Source: Anagrus nilaparvatae (taxonomy: Eukaryota > Arthropoda > Insecta > Hymenoptera > Mymaridae). Taken from it: a DNA stretch of 64,000 nucleotides. A program made the translations under genes and the position numbers. The stretch covers positions 558,001 to 622,000 of the forward strand of contig JAKSXM010000142.1 in NCBI GenBank assembly GCA_022575985.1, read 5' to 3'. This document shows positions 37,701 through 50,417 of this stretch, in pieces. Every line of letters starts with the position of its first letter. The first letter of the stretch is position 1. Below the pieces are notes generated by a model that had not been told where the DNA came from, did not search any database, and saw only the letters and a list, made by a program, of their open reading frames with translations.

Positions 37701-40700
37701 AGAAAATAATTAAAATCAGTGTGTTTAAATGAAAATTGATTAAATTTTTGATAAATACTTGTTATAATGCATTTGTGTAATAAATATAAAATGTTTATTT
37801 ACATTATTAAAATTGACAAATTTTTAATAAAACAAAAATGAAATTTAAAATTATATATATTTTATGTCATCATTAATTTATTAATTTTTGTTTTTTAGGA
37901 TTTCCTGTTACCAATGTTTAATAATAACAGCTGAACATAAAAATGTTATTACGTACAGAGAATGTAAGTTTGAAATTTATAAAATTTTTTTAAAATATTT
38001 TTTATTTTTAGTTTTTTAATATTATGAAATGTTTAAATTTAGCTATTTGTGAAAGAGAATATGCTGATGATGCTTGTGGTTCAATTTATACGGATTCAGA
38101 TTTAAAAATAATTTTTCGAGTTGATTCTGAACCAATAGAATGTCCATTTACTGGTCCACCATTTAGTTTTTCATATAGTAAAGGATATGGAGAATGTAAT
38201 GTGACTCAAAATCAAGCTGAAAGTTGTACTGATGAAAGTAAAATGCTACTTAAATATCAAGCGTGTCCTGATGTTCAAGGGACAGAAAGTGCCAGTTAGT
38301 ATTGGTTTTTAGTTATTTAATTTTTTTTTTTTAAATCTTAATTTTTTTTTTCTAAATTAATGTGACTTTTTTAGCTGAAGAATTGCAGTGCTTGGCTGAT
38401 TGGAAAAATTCTGCACAAACTAGATTTTTGGTTGGATTTTTACAACATGCTGACAGAAGGGAAGAGAAAGTTTTTAGGTAAATATATTAATTATATTGCA
38501 TTAGCTCTGTTGTTTTAGTCTCCAAATTAATTTTTTTTTCTTTCTTAATATTAATTGTAACTCTGAGACCAAGGAGTAAAACTGTAGTAAATTTCTCAGA
38601 TTTAAAGTAAAATAAAATTCGGGTAATAAATAACTTAAATTTTAAAATACCATAGTTTGGTACTAAAAATCGAGCTAAAAATGAACTAGATTTCTCTCAG
38701 AAATCCAAAGCAACAAAAAAAGTCACAAAATATCTTTGAGCCCTTAAATTTTAAAACTTATCATCAATAAATATATTATGAAGTGACGGATCTAGAAAAT
38801 TTTTTGGGGGGGTCATTTGAATCAAATTACAAAAATTTTGCTAAAAAAGGTTCTTAAAACTTTTTTTTAATTTTTTGGGGGGTCAAACTGGTTCTTCTCG
38901 TTAAATAGGTAACGTAAAATTAGCTACAAAAAGGTAAAACTGACCGCTGAGGGGGGTCAATTGTCCCCTTTGACGCCACCCTGTATCTGCCACTGTTATG
39001 CAATAAATTTGTCTTTGTACATATAAAAATTCAAAAATTTTAATTACAGATGTTTTTTATACCAAAAATCTGGGCACCAAACAGGAAAAATTGGTTATAA
39101 AATCGCACAATCAGGTGATTCAAGTTGTAATGGACTGACTTCAGTAAATGAAGGCTCTAGACTATTTACTTTCTTTAAAGGTATTCAATATTACAGTCTC
39201 TTTAATCCTCTTTATGTATACACAACACTTTCTTATTTACATTTAAATAAATACTTCTTTTAAGTATGTACCCTTTACTAATTTATATTTGTAAAATAAT
39301 TTACATTTAAATAATAATTTAACAGAGGATAAAGAACACGTTAAATGTAAATATCCATCCTGGGTGACTAAACATCACACTTGGCATTCTCTTGATGGAA
39401 AAGTAACTTATCATTTTGCTACTGGTAATTCAACTTTAAAAGTAAAATATCAAGATAATGAAAAAATGATTGATCATGAAGAAAAAGTTGTATGTCACAA
39501 TTTTGAACAACCAGAGAATGTACAGGAAACTAAAGTCAAACTTATTAGTCATGTTACTAGTGGATGGTATGTTATATTTTTTTGTTTTTTATATTAAATT
39601 AACTAAAAAAATTTGACATTTAAATGTTTCTCTTATTTTATTCAAAATTATTTTACAGCGATACTGGTTACATTTGCATGATTTTTCACAAACGAGAAGA
39701 TGATGTTATTGAAGTTCAACGTTCAAGTGAGTATAAGAATAATTTTTAAAAAAATAATAATTTATTTTCATAAATAATTTTATAAGTTAAAACAAATTTG
39801 TACCTAAAAATCAGTTTTTCTAATTGGATAATTTTTTGTTACAGGTGAAAAGAAAGTAACATCAGAAGAGGCCTGTAGATCTGCAGATCCTAAATTGAAA
39901 GAATTTACTACATTAATAAGTAAGTTATCTATTTATGGACATATTGAAATTATTTTAATTTAAATATTATTTCTGATTACCTTTTGAACTAAATTTTTAA
40001 TTTATTGAAAAAATAGATTTTTTAAAAATAAATTTATAATTATATCTTGAACGATTTAATTTTGTAACTGAATAATTAATTTAAGGTATAATTAAATATT
40101 TATTTGATTTTAATTACTTATAAGTGTATAGTATAGGTATATGTATGTAATTTTTTGCATTTTATTTTTTAGCATCTACACTACGTAAAAAATCTTGCCC
40201 TCAACCTGGTCGTTATACAGTCCTAGATTTAATTCCTATGCCCGAATTAAGACAATTACAAAAACAAAGAAGATCAGCGAAAACGATAAAATCAACTGAA
40301 ACTGTATGGAAAGATCAAGTTAATAATGTTAAAGCTTGTCAAAATACAGGAGTTCAGATTGGTTGCACGACAAGTGGAGAAAATGAAATGGCGATTCCAG
40401 AAAATTGCAATTTAAATCAAATTAAAAGTAAGCTTTGATTTGAATAATTTATTTTATAAAACTGTTATTTCGCCTTAATTTATTTTATTCCATCTTGGAT
40501 ATTAAATGATTATCAAAAATTCTTATTCTTAAAATAGAACTAAAAAAAATTTCTTAAATTTTAGTCCCTCCCTAATTAAAAATTTTACAATTTAAATTTT
40601 ATCTTATTTTTCTTGTCAGGAAAGAATTAGCGCCTCGTAATTTTTGGTGGCTATACACGTGGCCAGCAAAAGCATTTTTTCTCGACATTGACCTAAAGAA

Positions 40701-42032
40701 AAATCGTACTTTACCCTTTTATCAAATTGTTTGACTATGATTTTTAAATACTTTTTATTTTAAGAGGAAACAAAATTCTAGAAAAATGGACTTGGAAAAA
40801 CTTCGCTTCATCGGCCAAAACGCGCGTAACCCTCCTTAAACATATAACCCGGGAAAATTCCTCTAAAATCAAAACTTGAACCTTTAAAACAAAAAATAAA
40901 TGTAAATCTTCTAAATTCTTGCCTCAAACGAAAATAACAAATCTGTTGGTCTTTTGAATAAAGAACAGATGAGATTACCTAATACATAAATTAATTAAAA
41001 TAAATTTTTGTTTTTAAAGTTTCAGAATACTCTTGTCATGGTAGTTGGGAAGAAAAAGATAGCTGGTATACAATAGTATCAAAAAATAATTCAAACACCG
41101 AAAAAGAAACGCTGTGCGTTTCAATGAAACTAGTCAAAACAACGGAAAATTTGCCTAATAAAGCTGGAAGAGTAGAGCAACAAGAATTATGGATAACGAT
41201 GCCTCAAAGTTCTTGTAAAAGAGACGCTGATGATCAATGGGTTTATAAACTATCAAACAAAGGTATTATTAATTTTTTTAAATGAAATATGCGTAAATAT
41301 GGATAAATCGGGAATTTTTTTTTAACTCACCCAGACCAATCCTTATTCAAAACTTGATAAAAAGTAAAAAACACGTGACTAGTCTCACAAGAGGTAAAAA
41401 TTTTTATGCTGAAGTGAGTTCCCATAAACTTAAACCACTGATATCTTAACAATTGTATTGTAAATAAGGAAAAAAACATCCTACGTGTTTCACATATTTC
41501 CCTATCGTAGAGCAATCGGAAAAGACGTGTTTCCTCGCTTCTTGCAAAGAAAAAAGATATTTTATCTATGGGCGTAAAAAAACAATTCCCCAGATCACGG
41601 TTTCACACCCTCAGCTTCGCCTCGATTCTTAATTTACGTGCGACATAGGACATCCTTTATTTTCATGCCCTTGGTTAAAAATGTACCATGAATATTAACA
41701 TCTTCATAAGAAGGGGTACTTCATTAAGCTGGACATGTTCCATGCTCTTTGATTGGGACTACACAAACCAGTTATACGTTTTTTTGTATAAATTTGCAAA
41801 AAAATGTCAAAAAATTAAATAAATTTTCGGATCATTTGAAAAATAAAAGTTAAAGTATTTGATGTATACCTAAATTTAAAAAAAAAATTGATTTTATAAC
41901 TTTTTTTCCCTAGGTGTTTGTGAAGATTTATTAAAGTCAGCTTCAAGTTCTAGCAGTACCTATTTTTCAAGGAGTAGAAAATTAATAATTCACATTTGTA
42001 TTATTTTATTTTTTTACTTATCGATAAGATGA
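25782..42032 (+). CDS. Cysteine-rich, probably GPI-anchored arthropod protein of unknown function
   Basis: Twelve exons: 25782-25902, 35931-36081, 37899-37963, 38043-38294, 38375-38477, 39050-39180, 39326-39566, 39659-39726, 39845-39919, 40173-40427, 41020-41262 and 41914-42032, giving 607 residues. A hydrophobic segment at residues 15-31 (TGWTVILLLLMLIYLTN) is a signal sequence or anchor. About 26 cysteines are spread through the ectodomain. The C-terminus has a serine run and then a hydrophobic tail (LIIHICIILFFYLSI), typical of a GPI signal. The N-terminal module CKFPKAWSGKWF..RRC..CYQC resembles conserved insect proteins whose domains I recall as DUF7042-DUF7045. That match is from memory and unproven. 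No enzymatic motif is seen. ATG 25782 follows an acceptor-like 'tttttag', so a non-coding first exon probably lies upstream. All junctions are GT..AG and keep frame. Confidence 0.82.
27230..27700. repeat. Diverged relative of the foldback arm, in intron 1 of the cysteine-rich gene
   Basis: 'ctccagtcaaatcac', 'gctgatcacgaatttt' and 'aatttaagggt' occur in an order like that of the foldback arm at 17395-17560. A 10-G run is at 27249. It is heavily diverged and has no clear ends. Confidence 0.5.
29314..29330. repeat. (CA)n microsatellite
   Basis: Pure CA run of about 17 bases. Confidence 0.85.
30076..30553. mobile_element. Second foldback family, copy 1
   Basis: The left end GGTTATATAGTAAAAAATGC and the right end (complement of GGTATAGCTGTGGTAAAAAG) lead into 'gcgtgtgag' and 'cagctgaattttt'-type sequence. 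The inside shares 'tctaggctattttgagg' and 'ttggccaactctg.gaaccc' with the copy at 58241-58882. A reading frame of about 110 codons on the minus strand resembles no protein I know and is probably chance. Confidence 0.65.
32762..32781. repeat. (TA)n microsatellite
   Basis: Ten TA units. A short (CG)n run follows at 32841-32850. Confidence 0.85.
34305..34669. mobile_element. TA-flanked palindromic MITE, copy A
   Basis: CACTGTAAAAAGTAACTTTC and its exact complement end the element. TA abuts both sides (34303-34304, 34670-34671). The whole 365 bp is close to a palindrome rich in 'aatttac' words. The TA duplication suggests Tc1/mariner mobilisation. Copy B is at 36690-37011 and a fragment lies near 18852. 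Confidence 0.85.
35311..35361. repeat. 13-bp perfect inverted repeat
   Basis: TAGAGTGAAATTC at 35311-35323 is the exact complement of GAATTTCACTCTA at 35349-35361. The spacer is 25 bp. It lies in intron 1 of the cysteine-rich gene. Confidence 0.75.
36145..36689. repeat. Dispersed C-tract repeat, longest inverted copy
   Basis: Starts 'aacatagaacatgtttaaa', has a 10-G run near 36196, then about fifteen units of the type 'tttagggacttaaaataa' or 'gacttagaataattcag' up to 36689. It is in intron 2 of the cysteine-rich gene. MITE copy B inserted at its far end and a short remainder continues beyond 37012. Confidence 0.8.
36690..37011. mobile_element. TA-flanked palindromic MITE, copy B
   Basis: Same ends as copy A (CACTGTAAAAAGTAACTTTC and complement), 322 bp, TA at 36688-36689 and 37012-37013. 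It inserted into the unit array of the C-tract repeat. Confidence 0.85.
38781..38995. mobile_element. Short hAT-like MITE in intron 5 of the cysteine-rich gene
   Basis: The left end AGTGACGGATCTAG and the right end (complement CAGTGGCAGATACAG) are imperfect inverted repeats of a CAGTGGCGGATCCAG-type end. Two G-runs, each followed by tca, lie inside. 'ttatg' occurs next to both ends and may be part of a worn 8-bp duplication. Confidence 0.6.
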
Positions 42033-45000
42033 TAAATTATATAAAATTTTATACCAATAATGTATAAAAAAGAAAAAAAAAATATTGCACATTTTTCTAC
42101 TTGCTTTAATTAATAAGCAATAGCAGAATTTTTGCTACTACTAAACGTGCAATAATAACTTTCTTATATATATAGATATCAAAAAAAAAATAATAATTTA
42201 AATAAAAACTTGAAAATATTAGTAATATATTATATGGAAAGAAAGTAAAAAGTCTGCTAATTTGCTTAAAATTCATTGTTATTGAAATATTATTAAGTAT
42301 TTCTTTGTAAATAATAGATATAAGAGAAAAGAAGATTTTAAAACTCTTTAAAAAAGACTTTCTAGTTAATATAAATTTATTAACTTTAAAACAGTGTATA
42401 AGACTAAAAAAAAATTAATTGTTAAAAGTAACTTTTGCATGAACAAAAGTTAATAATACACAAAAATGAAAATAACAAAAAGCAGACTTAATATTATAAT
42501 ATTGTCATTTTTTAAAAAAATATTTAAAATATATCTGTAAATTTTTAATCAAGGTTTTTTAATAGCGGTGGTAAATACAGTATAAATGTGTGTAAATATA
42601 TTATGATCGATATAATACTTTCTTCATTTTTTTTCTTTTTAAATTTGTAAATAAATAAAAGTTATGAATTTCAGTTATCTAAAGATACATCAATTAAAAA
42701 TTATGTTTGAAACAGTAGTATACACCAATTAAAGGCAGCTAAAAAAGTAATATTTGTTAAATTAAACTTTTCTTACTTATGCGCATACAGATTTTTTTTC
42801 TTCGAGCAATTGACGACAATAAATGCAATAATTTATTTTGATCTTGTTGATTAATAGATATTTTTAAAACAAAAATATGTAATCTGTGTTACATAAATTG
42901 TTCCTTATGCATTTACTATAGAATATTTAATTTAAAAGGCTATAATAATGATTAAAAAGAAATTTTAATAGATTAAATATTATAATAATTTTACTATCAA
43001 TATGTTCCGATAAAGTGTAGACTTTTAAAATTATTTAAAATTAATGGAATGCTAAAAATTTATATATTATACTGCCAAATATTATAATTGATTTAAATTT
43101 TTAAATATTGTAAATTTTATTTATTAAAACATTGCATTATAAGTATACACATAATATTTTTATACTTTGTAAATATGACAAAAGTTTTTTGGCCTATAAA
43201 TATATAAATATATAAAAGCTTTGTAAATTTTGCTATATATGTATTATTATATATATACTTATAAAAAAAATATAGTAAATTTTTAAATTTTTTATTAATA
43301 TATTAGTACTTTTTTGTACTATTTTTTTGATTTTCAAGCACTTTCCTAGGTGTTGAAGACTATAATTTAATGATAAATTATACTAATATTTCCTTCGAAA
43401 AACAATTGTATGCATAAATTTTATTGAAAATTTTCATGATACTATGTAATTAATTATTGTTCAAAAAAAGAGTGTAAAAAATTTGCGTATGTAATAGAAT
43501 TTCACTAGTTTCCCGAATTGAGTGTAACGAAGAAAAAAATGAAAAAAAAAATAACTTTAGGCCATAAAATTAAGTTGTAAAAAGCAATTCCCATATCAGA
43601 CATAATTCAAATTTAAGAGTCAAAATGAAAAATTTTACTTTTTAATTTTAATTTGTGGATCAACATTAGCGCGAAATTATATCATAAAATTTTTTTTTTA
43701 AACATATAGTTTTATGACTCGACATACTTTTATTTTCCATTCTGTGCAATAGTTTGTGAATAACATCACAGTATATCAGAAAATGACTTCGCGTTAGTCC
43801 TGGCATCAATTTAGCCACCAGAAATGATAATGTGCTGCAGAAGAAAACTAATCTGAAACTCAAACTTTAGGTCATAAAACTATATTTTAAAAATTAAAAT
43901 TCTCCACTAGAACTAATTCTACATGATGATTAGCAAATTAAAAGTTTTAATTCATCAAAATTTAACTAAACACAAGAAATTAAGTATGATAGAAGAATTT
44001 ACTGTTAAACATTTTTTTGGCCTAATGTTTCATCTTTCTCTGCAACCACTTTTGGAAATAAGTGACACTCTAATATGTAAACTACTAATATATGATTAAA
44101 AATCAGTGATTTTTAGAATAAATAAGGAAAATTTATTTTGTACAAAGAAAAATATATTATAATTCAACCACATACTCAAATATATATACTTTTAGTTTAT
44201 CTCTGTGATAAATTGTATTTAAAAATTATAATAAATTATAAGACGCGGCTTAAATGTTGCTTTTTTTCAAAAAAAAAAAAATTATCTAAAATTTTGTAAT
44301 TATTATGATAAATATAAGTGAGAATAGCAAGGTGCAGGTAAAATAATTTTAAAAAATTGGCTATAAAAATAAAAATTTAAAAGAACAATTATATTTTTGA
44401 ATGTTATATAAACTAGTTATTTCAAACAGGATTAAGTAGGTATTTCATTTTATGTACACAAAAAATTATATTTTATGATACACACAAAAAAAATACATCG
44501 AATATTTTCAATGTAAAATAAAATAGCAAAATTTAAAAACAATTATTAAATTTAATGCAACGATATTTTTATTTGAAATTTTTTAATCTGCCTTTTTAAA
44601 ATAGTTAATCATTTTGAATGATCTACTAGTAGACTAGTATCATCATTATTCAAGGTAGGTAATAACTGCCTAATTTTTAAGAAGAAGTAAACATCAAGTG
44701 TCATGTTCATTATTATATTTTGAATACGAAATAAAGATGTTATATAACGAAACTCTTATTAATTTAATAACATCAAACCTCTTTAGGTGCTGTATTAATG
44801 GATACGTTCATCTGATTAAAAACGTAATTTATGTAAGGTAAAATTCTATTATTTTTAAGATCAAATACTTTTCTCAATATTAAGAATTGAATAAACACAT
44901 ACAAGATTTGAAATAATTTAACAGATTAAATTTTATAAAACAAATATTTTATTTTTATACGTACATAATTTAATAACTTACTGTACATTATAAATTCGAA

Positions 45001-45189
45001 CACTTTATTCGGATAACAACGCTTATATTAATGTTTTATTATTTAAAACAGTTTCATTTTTACAAAAACGAGTTTTATTTTAGGTTTAAAACTCATTTAA
45101 TTTTTGAAATGTTTATTATTATTCACATTTTTTACTTATAAAATAAAATTATAATTTCATATATTTTCTATATAACAAATTAAATTTTT
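42033..45189. other. Intergenic stretch between two convergent genes
   Basis: Holds the 3' untranslated regions of the cysteine-rich gene (+) and SAM50 (-). A plus-strand AATAAA lies at about 42652. No further gene, RNA gene or ordered repeat is recognised. Confidence 0.55.
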
Positions 45190-47279
45190 TTATAAATAAT
45201 GAATTCCTAAACCAAGTTGAATTGATTGCTGAACATCATTTCTAAGAAACTTTAATGGCGTGCAAAAATTTAATTCAACCCTTGCTATATTTCCAATTTT
45301 CATGGCAATTCCACAACCCATTGCACATCGAACATTCTCTGTTAAAATTTTTAGATTTTCTTCATAACTCCTGCCTGTATTCATATTTTATGTAAAGATA
45401 TTTTCTTAATTTTTGTATTTGAATAAAAATAATAATCTTACCTGAATTTATTTTCACATCATGTACATTTCCAGCATTGATAAAACCATGTAGCCTAAAC
45501 AGTTCTCCAAAGCTATTTTTCCCTGGCCTAAATGGAAGTGGTGTATAAAAATGTAAAGCTGTTGCCCAATAAGAATTTCCACCAAGACAATCTCCATCTT
45601 CTCTTGGTCCAACTCCTCTAATATTGAAGCCTCTTAAATTCATTGGACCACCAAGGAAAAAATTATCTGCTATATTTATTTGCATATCATTACTTATTCC
45701 TCTAAGAAATCCAGTTTGTGCTCCTAATTGAAATGTCTAAAAAAAAATATATATATATTTAAATAAATTTTCAAGTCTAAAATAATTATACAAATCACTT
45801 ACAAGATATTCATGTGGAGTCCAATTGGATTGAAAAAACAATTCATTTTTAATAAAACCTATATTTCCTCCTAATCCAGCAACTTCAGTTGTACACTGGA
45901 CAAGGGTTCCTGTTTTTGGAAACAAAGATTCGTCCCTTTTATCAACTGTACAAATATGTCTAATGGCTGACTTTAATGTAGGACCACACTGCTCTCTGAC
46001 TTTAAAACTTGCAGTTTTTATTGCTGATAAATCTCGAATGGTTGCTTCATATTGTAAATTATGTCTAAATGTTCCTATTTCATTGGAGTCAAAGGCAAAG
46101 TCTAATAAAAATCCTTTATCATTTTGATTATATCCAGACCATGGGTATTCCCCAGAATGATTATAAATACTTGCAGATAATCTATTAAATTACAAGCATT
46201 AATTTTTTATTTATTACTAGTTTGAAAGTATTTTATTATTATCTTACGTTTTACTTAATTTACTCATTAAAAATGGTTTAATGAGTGAAAGATTAATGTT
46301 TGATGTGTGATGATTACCATAAGAATATTCCATTTGAAATCTTTCACCTCTTCCTAATAAATTTGGAGCTTTAGCACTAATAAGAAGAGATGCTTCATTA
46401 TTTCCTACAAGAGTATTTATTCCTCCCATCATGCGTTTAAGTTCTTTAACTTTGAAAGTTACCTATTTAAGTGAAATATTAAAAACTGTTTAATTATCAA
46501 TTTTTTTAGAATAATACCTCAACACCTTCAGGGGTCGCATCAGGCCCTTCACTAGCATCAATATTGACTCCAATATTCTTAAAACAACCTAAACCCTCAA
46601 GTTTGCTTCGAATTTTATGAGCATTAATAATTACTTCATGAAAATCTGAAGATTGAAATAAATCTTGAACTTGGGCTTTAACAACATCGTCTTTTGTTCT
46701 GACAAGACCGTCAACATGTACTTTATCAACTCGTACCTAAACATATCAAATTTTTTTTATTATGTGTAAAAATGTATTACTTTTTAATGCATAATAATTG
46801 GACCAAACTTACTTTTACATTTTTAAGATCTAATTTCATAGTATCGGCAGTTTTAGCATCTTCGTTATTACCTTTGAAAAAAGCTGGCTGTAAATTAATT
46901 TCATAAATTAAATATTTATACAATTAAGGTTAATTTAATTCAAATTTTTCTATTAAACAAAAAAAAATTACCAAATCCTCTTCGAAAGGAATATCTTGTT
47001 TACTTCTCATATTGTCTTTATCGAAATCTTTATTCTCAATGCTATCAAAATTTAAGGTTGCATCAAATTCCTAAAATCAAATAATTTATTAAAATTTTCA
47101 ATAAAATTTTTATTTTTTTTAATAACCTTAATTAAACATTAATTATTTTTATTACAGAAAATAGACCCCATTAAAAAAAAAATAAAAAATAAAATAAAGC
47201 AAGAAAACAAAACTTTATTGCATCTTTTTTTTAGAAATATAAAATGAAAAAAAATCACCTTTGCATGCACAGTGCCCAT
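45190..47279 (-). CDS. Sam50: SAM50, sorting and assembly machinery beta-barrel
   Basis: Eight exons: 47279-47259, 47070-46972, 46887-46813, 46736-46518, 46462-46248, 46181-45803, 45736-45442 and 45374-45190, giving 495 residues. Exon 1 encodes only MGTVHAK, which matches the start of animal SAM50 and spliced in phase 0 fixes the start. A single POTRA-like domain lies around residues 60-140 (VRVDKVHVDGLVRTKDDVV). The BamA/Omp85 barrel follows, with the LRGF motif (370-373), ALHFYTPLPFRP, the NIARVELNFC strand and a terminal GLGIHYL. SAM50 inserts beta-barrel proteins into the mitochondrial outer membrane. Residues 8-65 are acidic and poorly conserved, slightly longer than in vertebrates. It is divergent from NOP58. 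Confidence 0.96.
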
Positions 47280-48189
47280 TTTTATTAATTCGTTTTCCCT
47301 ATTTTTCGATTATATTTTATCTAATAAAATTCGGTAAAAAAACCTCGTGTTTTTCTATTGCCTTGAATGGCTATTAGTTACGTGACTAATTTTTCATATA
47401 ATACATCATTTGCAAAAAGATCTTTAAACTGCAATGCATGCACTTGTACTATAAGATATGAAAATATAAAAGAGGTCGAACGAGAAAATCGCGAACCAAA
47501 AAACAGATCCAAAATATCTCTAATTATCTAAATTTTGCAAATAAAATAAAATTTAAGCTAAAAAATTTTTTTTTATTTTAATTATTCAGTACTGTTAAAA
47601 AATAAATAAAAAATAAATAAAATAACAGATAAACTTAACCTTGTTTTAAAAATAATTTAAAAGCTTAAATAAAATTTTTTGTAAAATAATTACCTGATTA
47701 TAAAATGTTGATATTTATTAGTAAAATAATCAATTAAAATTTAAAAAACTCCTTAAATTTTTAATTGTAATAATCTAAACTTAAAATTTATTATTATTTA
47801 AACTTTTAAAAGCCAAAAATTTAACAAACAAATTTTTTGGTGCCTAAAATAATATTAGTACTTAAACATTGTATAATGTTACACACACGATATATCTAAT
47901 AACATAAGTAATAAAAGTATAATATAGGAAATTTTAAGGAAATATTAAATATTTTACAATTATGTACCTTATAATTAATAAAAAATTAATTAAAAATAAT
48001 TTAAACTTATTTTGAAACTACTATTACCGATAGAGGGTCTCAGAGAATCGGAGTAAAAATTTTCATTCTCAAAAATAAAGTGCTAAGCACGAGGCATGCG
48101 GCGTGTAAAAGACGCGTGATATTTTATTTTTTTTATATTAAAATATTTTTTTAATTATAAATTAGTTTTATAAATAAAACAAATCAAAT
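47280..48189. promoter_or_regulatory. Shared head-to-head promoter region of SAM50 and NOP58
   Basis: 910 bp separate the two start codons. Most is A/T. A GC-richer patch at about 48030-48120 holds 'accgatagaggg', 'cacgaggcatgcggcgtg' and 'gacgcgtgat'. No TATA box stands out at a sensible distance for either gene. Both are housekeeping genes, so a bidirectional promoter is likely but not shown. Confidence 0.5.
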
Positions 48190-50417
48190 ATGTTGGTTTT
48201 ATTTGAAACTCCTGCGGGATACGCTATATTTAAGGTAAATGATTAATTTTAATTTTTAAATCCTTTTAATTAAATATAACCTATAAATACACGTGCTATT
48301 TTTTAAATTCTTTAAATATGATATATTTTAAAAATTATATATTTATTAATACTTAATAATTTTTGAATGTTTATAAATTTTAACAAAAAAATAATAATTT
48401 TTTCAGTTATTAGATGAAAATAAACTTACTCAAACAGATAATCTTTATCTGGAATTTGAAACACCTGAGGCAGCCAATAAAGTGTAAGATAAAATACAAT
48501 AAAATTATTTTCTTTGTTCATAATATATTAAAAATTAATTTTGTTATAATTTTACAGGCTCAAACTAAAACATTTTGAAAAATTTGCTGATACAACAGAA
48601 GCTCTTGCTGCAACAACAGCAGCAGTCGAAGGTAAATTATGCAAGTCGTTAAAAAAAATGTTAAAAAAACAATGCAGCGAACTTCAAGAACAACTTGCTG
48701 TTGCTGATTCTAAACTTGGAAATGCTATAAAAGACAAATTAAGTTTATCATGTATTAGTAATACATCAGTTCAAGAACTCATGAGATGCATTAGAAGTCA
48801 AATGGATAGTTTATTAGCTGGTTTACCTAAAAAGGAAATGACTGCTATGGCTTTAGGTCTTGCACATAGTCTTTCAAGGTATAAATTGAAATTTTCACCA
48901 GATAAAATTGATACCATGATCATACAAGCTGTTTGCTTGTTAGATGATCTTGACAAAGAATTGAATAATTACGTTATGAGGTGTAGAGAATGGTAAAAAA
49001 TACTTTTTTTTAATTTTCATTGTCAATGTATAAAATTTTATTTAAATAACTGTAAATAAATTTTAATTTATAAAAAATAGGTATGGATGGCACTTTCCAG
49101 AATTAGGAAAATTAATCACAGATAATGTTGCTTTTGTGAAAACAGTGAAAATAATTGGTACCAGAGAAAAGGCCATAGATAGTGATTTATCAGATATTTT
49201 ACCTGAAGAAGTCGAAGAAAAAGTTAAAGAAGCTGCAGAAATCTCTATGGGAACAGAAATATCAGAAGATGATATTTTAAACATACAGCAGCTTTGTGAT
49301 CAAGTAAATACTTTTAATCACTTTATTATTAATTAAAATTTCTGTTTAATTTTATGATCTTTTATTAAATTTTATTAGGTAATAGAAATATCTCAATATC
49401 GCACACAACTATATGATTATTTAAAAACCAGAATGATGGCAATGGCTCCCAATCTTTCAGTTCTAGTAGGAGATTTAGTAGGAGCTCGATTGATATCTCA
49501 CTCTGGTTCACTTATAAATTTAGCAAAACATCCAGCATCTACAATACAAATTCTAGGAGCTGAGAAAGCACTTTTCAGAGCTTTAAAAACTAAAAAAGAT
49601 ACACCTAAATATGGTTTAATTTATCATGCACAATTAGTTGGTCAATCATCAACTAAAAATAAAGGAAAAATATCAAGAATGCTTGCAGCTAAAGCCGCTT
49701 TAGCTACAAGGATCGATGCTTTAGGTGAAGATGTATCTTATGAATTTGGTGCTGAACATAAAGTAAAATTAGAAGCTAAATTAAGACTTTTAGAAGAAGG
49801 AAATATAAGAAGAATTAGTGGAACTGCTAAAGCAAAAGCTAAATTTGAGAAATTCCATACTAAAAGTGAAGTATTACAATATCCAGCTGCTGCAGATTCT
49901 ACCATGCCTAGTGGTAAAAGGCGACATTCTGAAGTGGAAGATAAGAAACCTTTAATAGAAGAAATAGAAGATACTGTAGAAAGTCCTGCTCCAAAAAAGA
50001 AAAAAGTTGATGACGTACAAATGAAACAAGAGCCTGAAGAAGAAAATACAGAAACAGTCTCAAGTAAAAAGAAGAAGAAGAAGAAGAAGCAAGATACTGA
50101 AGAAGAAATCAAAGTTGAAGATATTAAAGTTGAACCAGAAGAAGAAGTTTCAATGAATGTTGAAGAAAGTTCAGGTAAGTTAAAACAACAATTTTTTTCT
50201 CTTGTCATAAGCAATTTACTTATTTGTATTTAAATTTTAATTAGAACCTAAGAAGAAGAAAAAGAAGAAGAAGAAGGAAAAATCAGAAGATGCTGAAGCA
50301 AGTATCCTAGTTGAAGAAATGGAACCATCTTTAGAAATTAAAGAAGAAGAGCAAGAACCAGAAGTACAAAATGTAGAAAAAAAGAAAAAGAAAAAAAAGA
50401 AAACACAAGATGAATAA
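48190..50417 (+). CDS. Nop58: NOP58, box C/D snoRNP core protein
   Basis: Six exons: 48190-48234, 48407-48483, 48558-48992, 49081-49303, 49379-50174 and 50245-50417, giving 582 residues. The start [15 protein letters not shown] is the family N-terminus. Further diagnostic parts are the NOSIC-type segment ([22 protein letters not shown]), [17 protein letters not shown], and the Nop RNA-binding domain with [11 protein letters not shown] and [11 protein letters not shown] (residues 320-330). The last 140 residues are a Lys/Glu-rich tail with several KKKKK runs, as usual. NOP58 pairs with NOP56, fibrillarin and 15.5K/Snu13 to guide 2'-O-methylation of rRNA in the nucleolus. I looked for box C/D snoRNAs in its introns and saw none. 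Confidence 0.97.

Noticed and set aside
49738..50214. 158-codon minus-strand frame, Ser-rich
   Set aside because: It is the antisense of the NOP58 Lys/Glu-rich exon; the sense strand has clear homology.
48235..50244. Box C/D snoRNA in NOP58 introns
   Set aside because: NOP58 introns host snoRNAs in some animals, but no properly spaced TGATGA and CTGA boxes with flanking stems are visible here.
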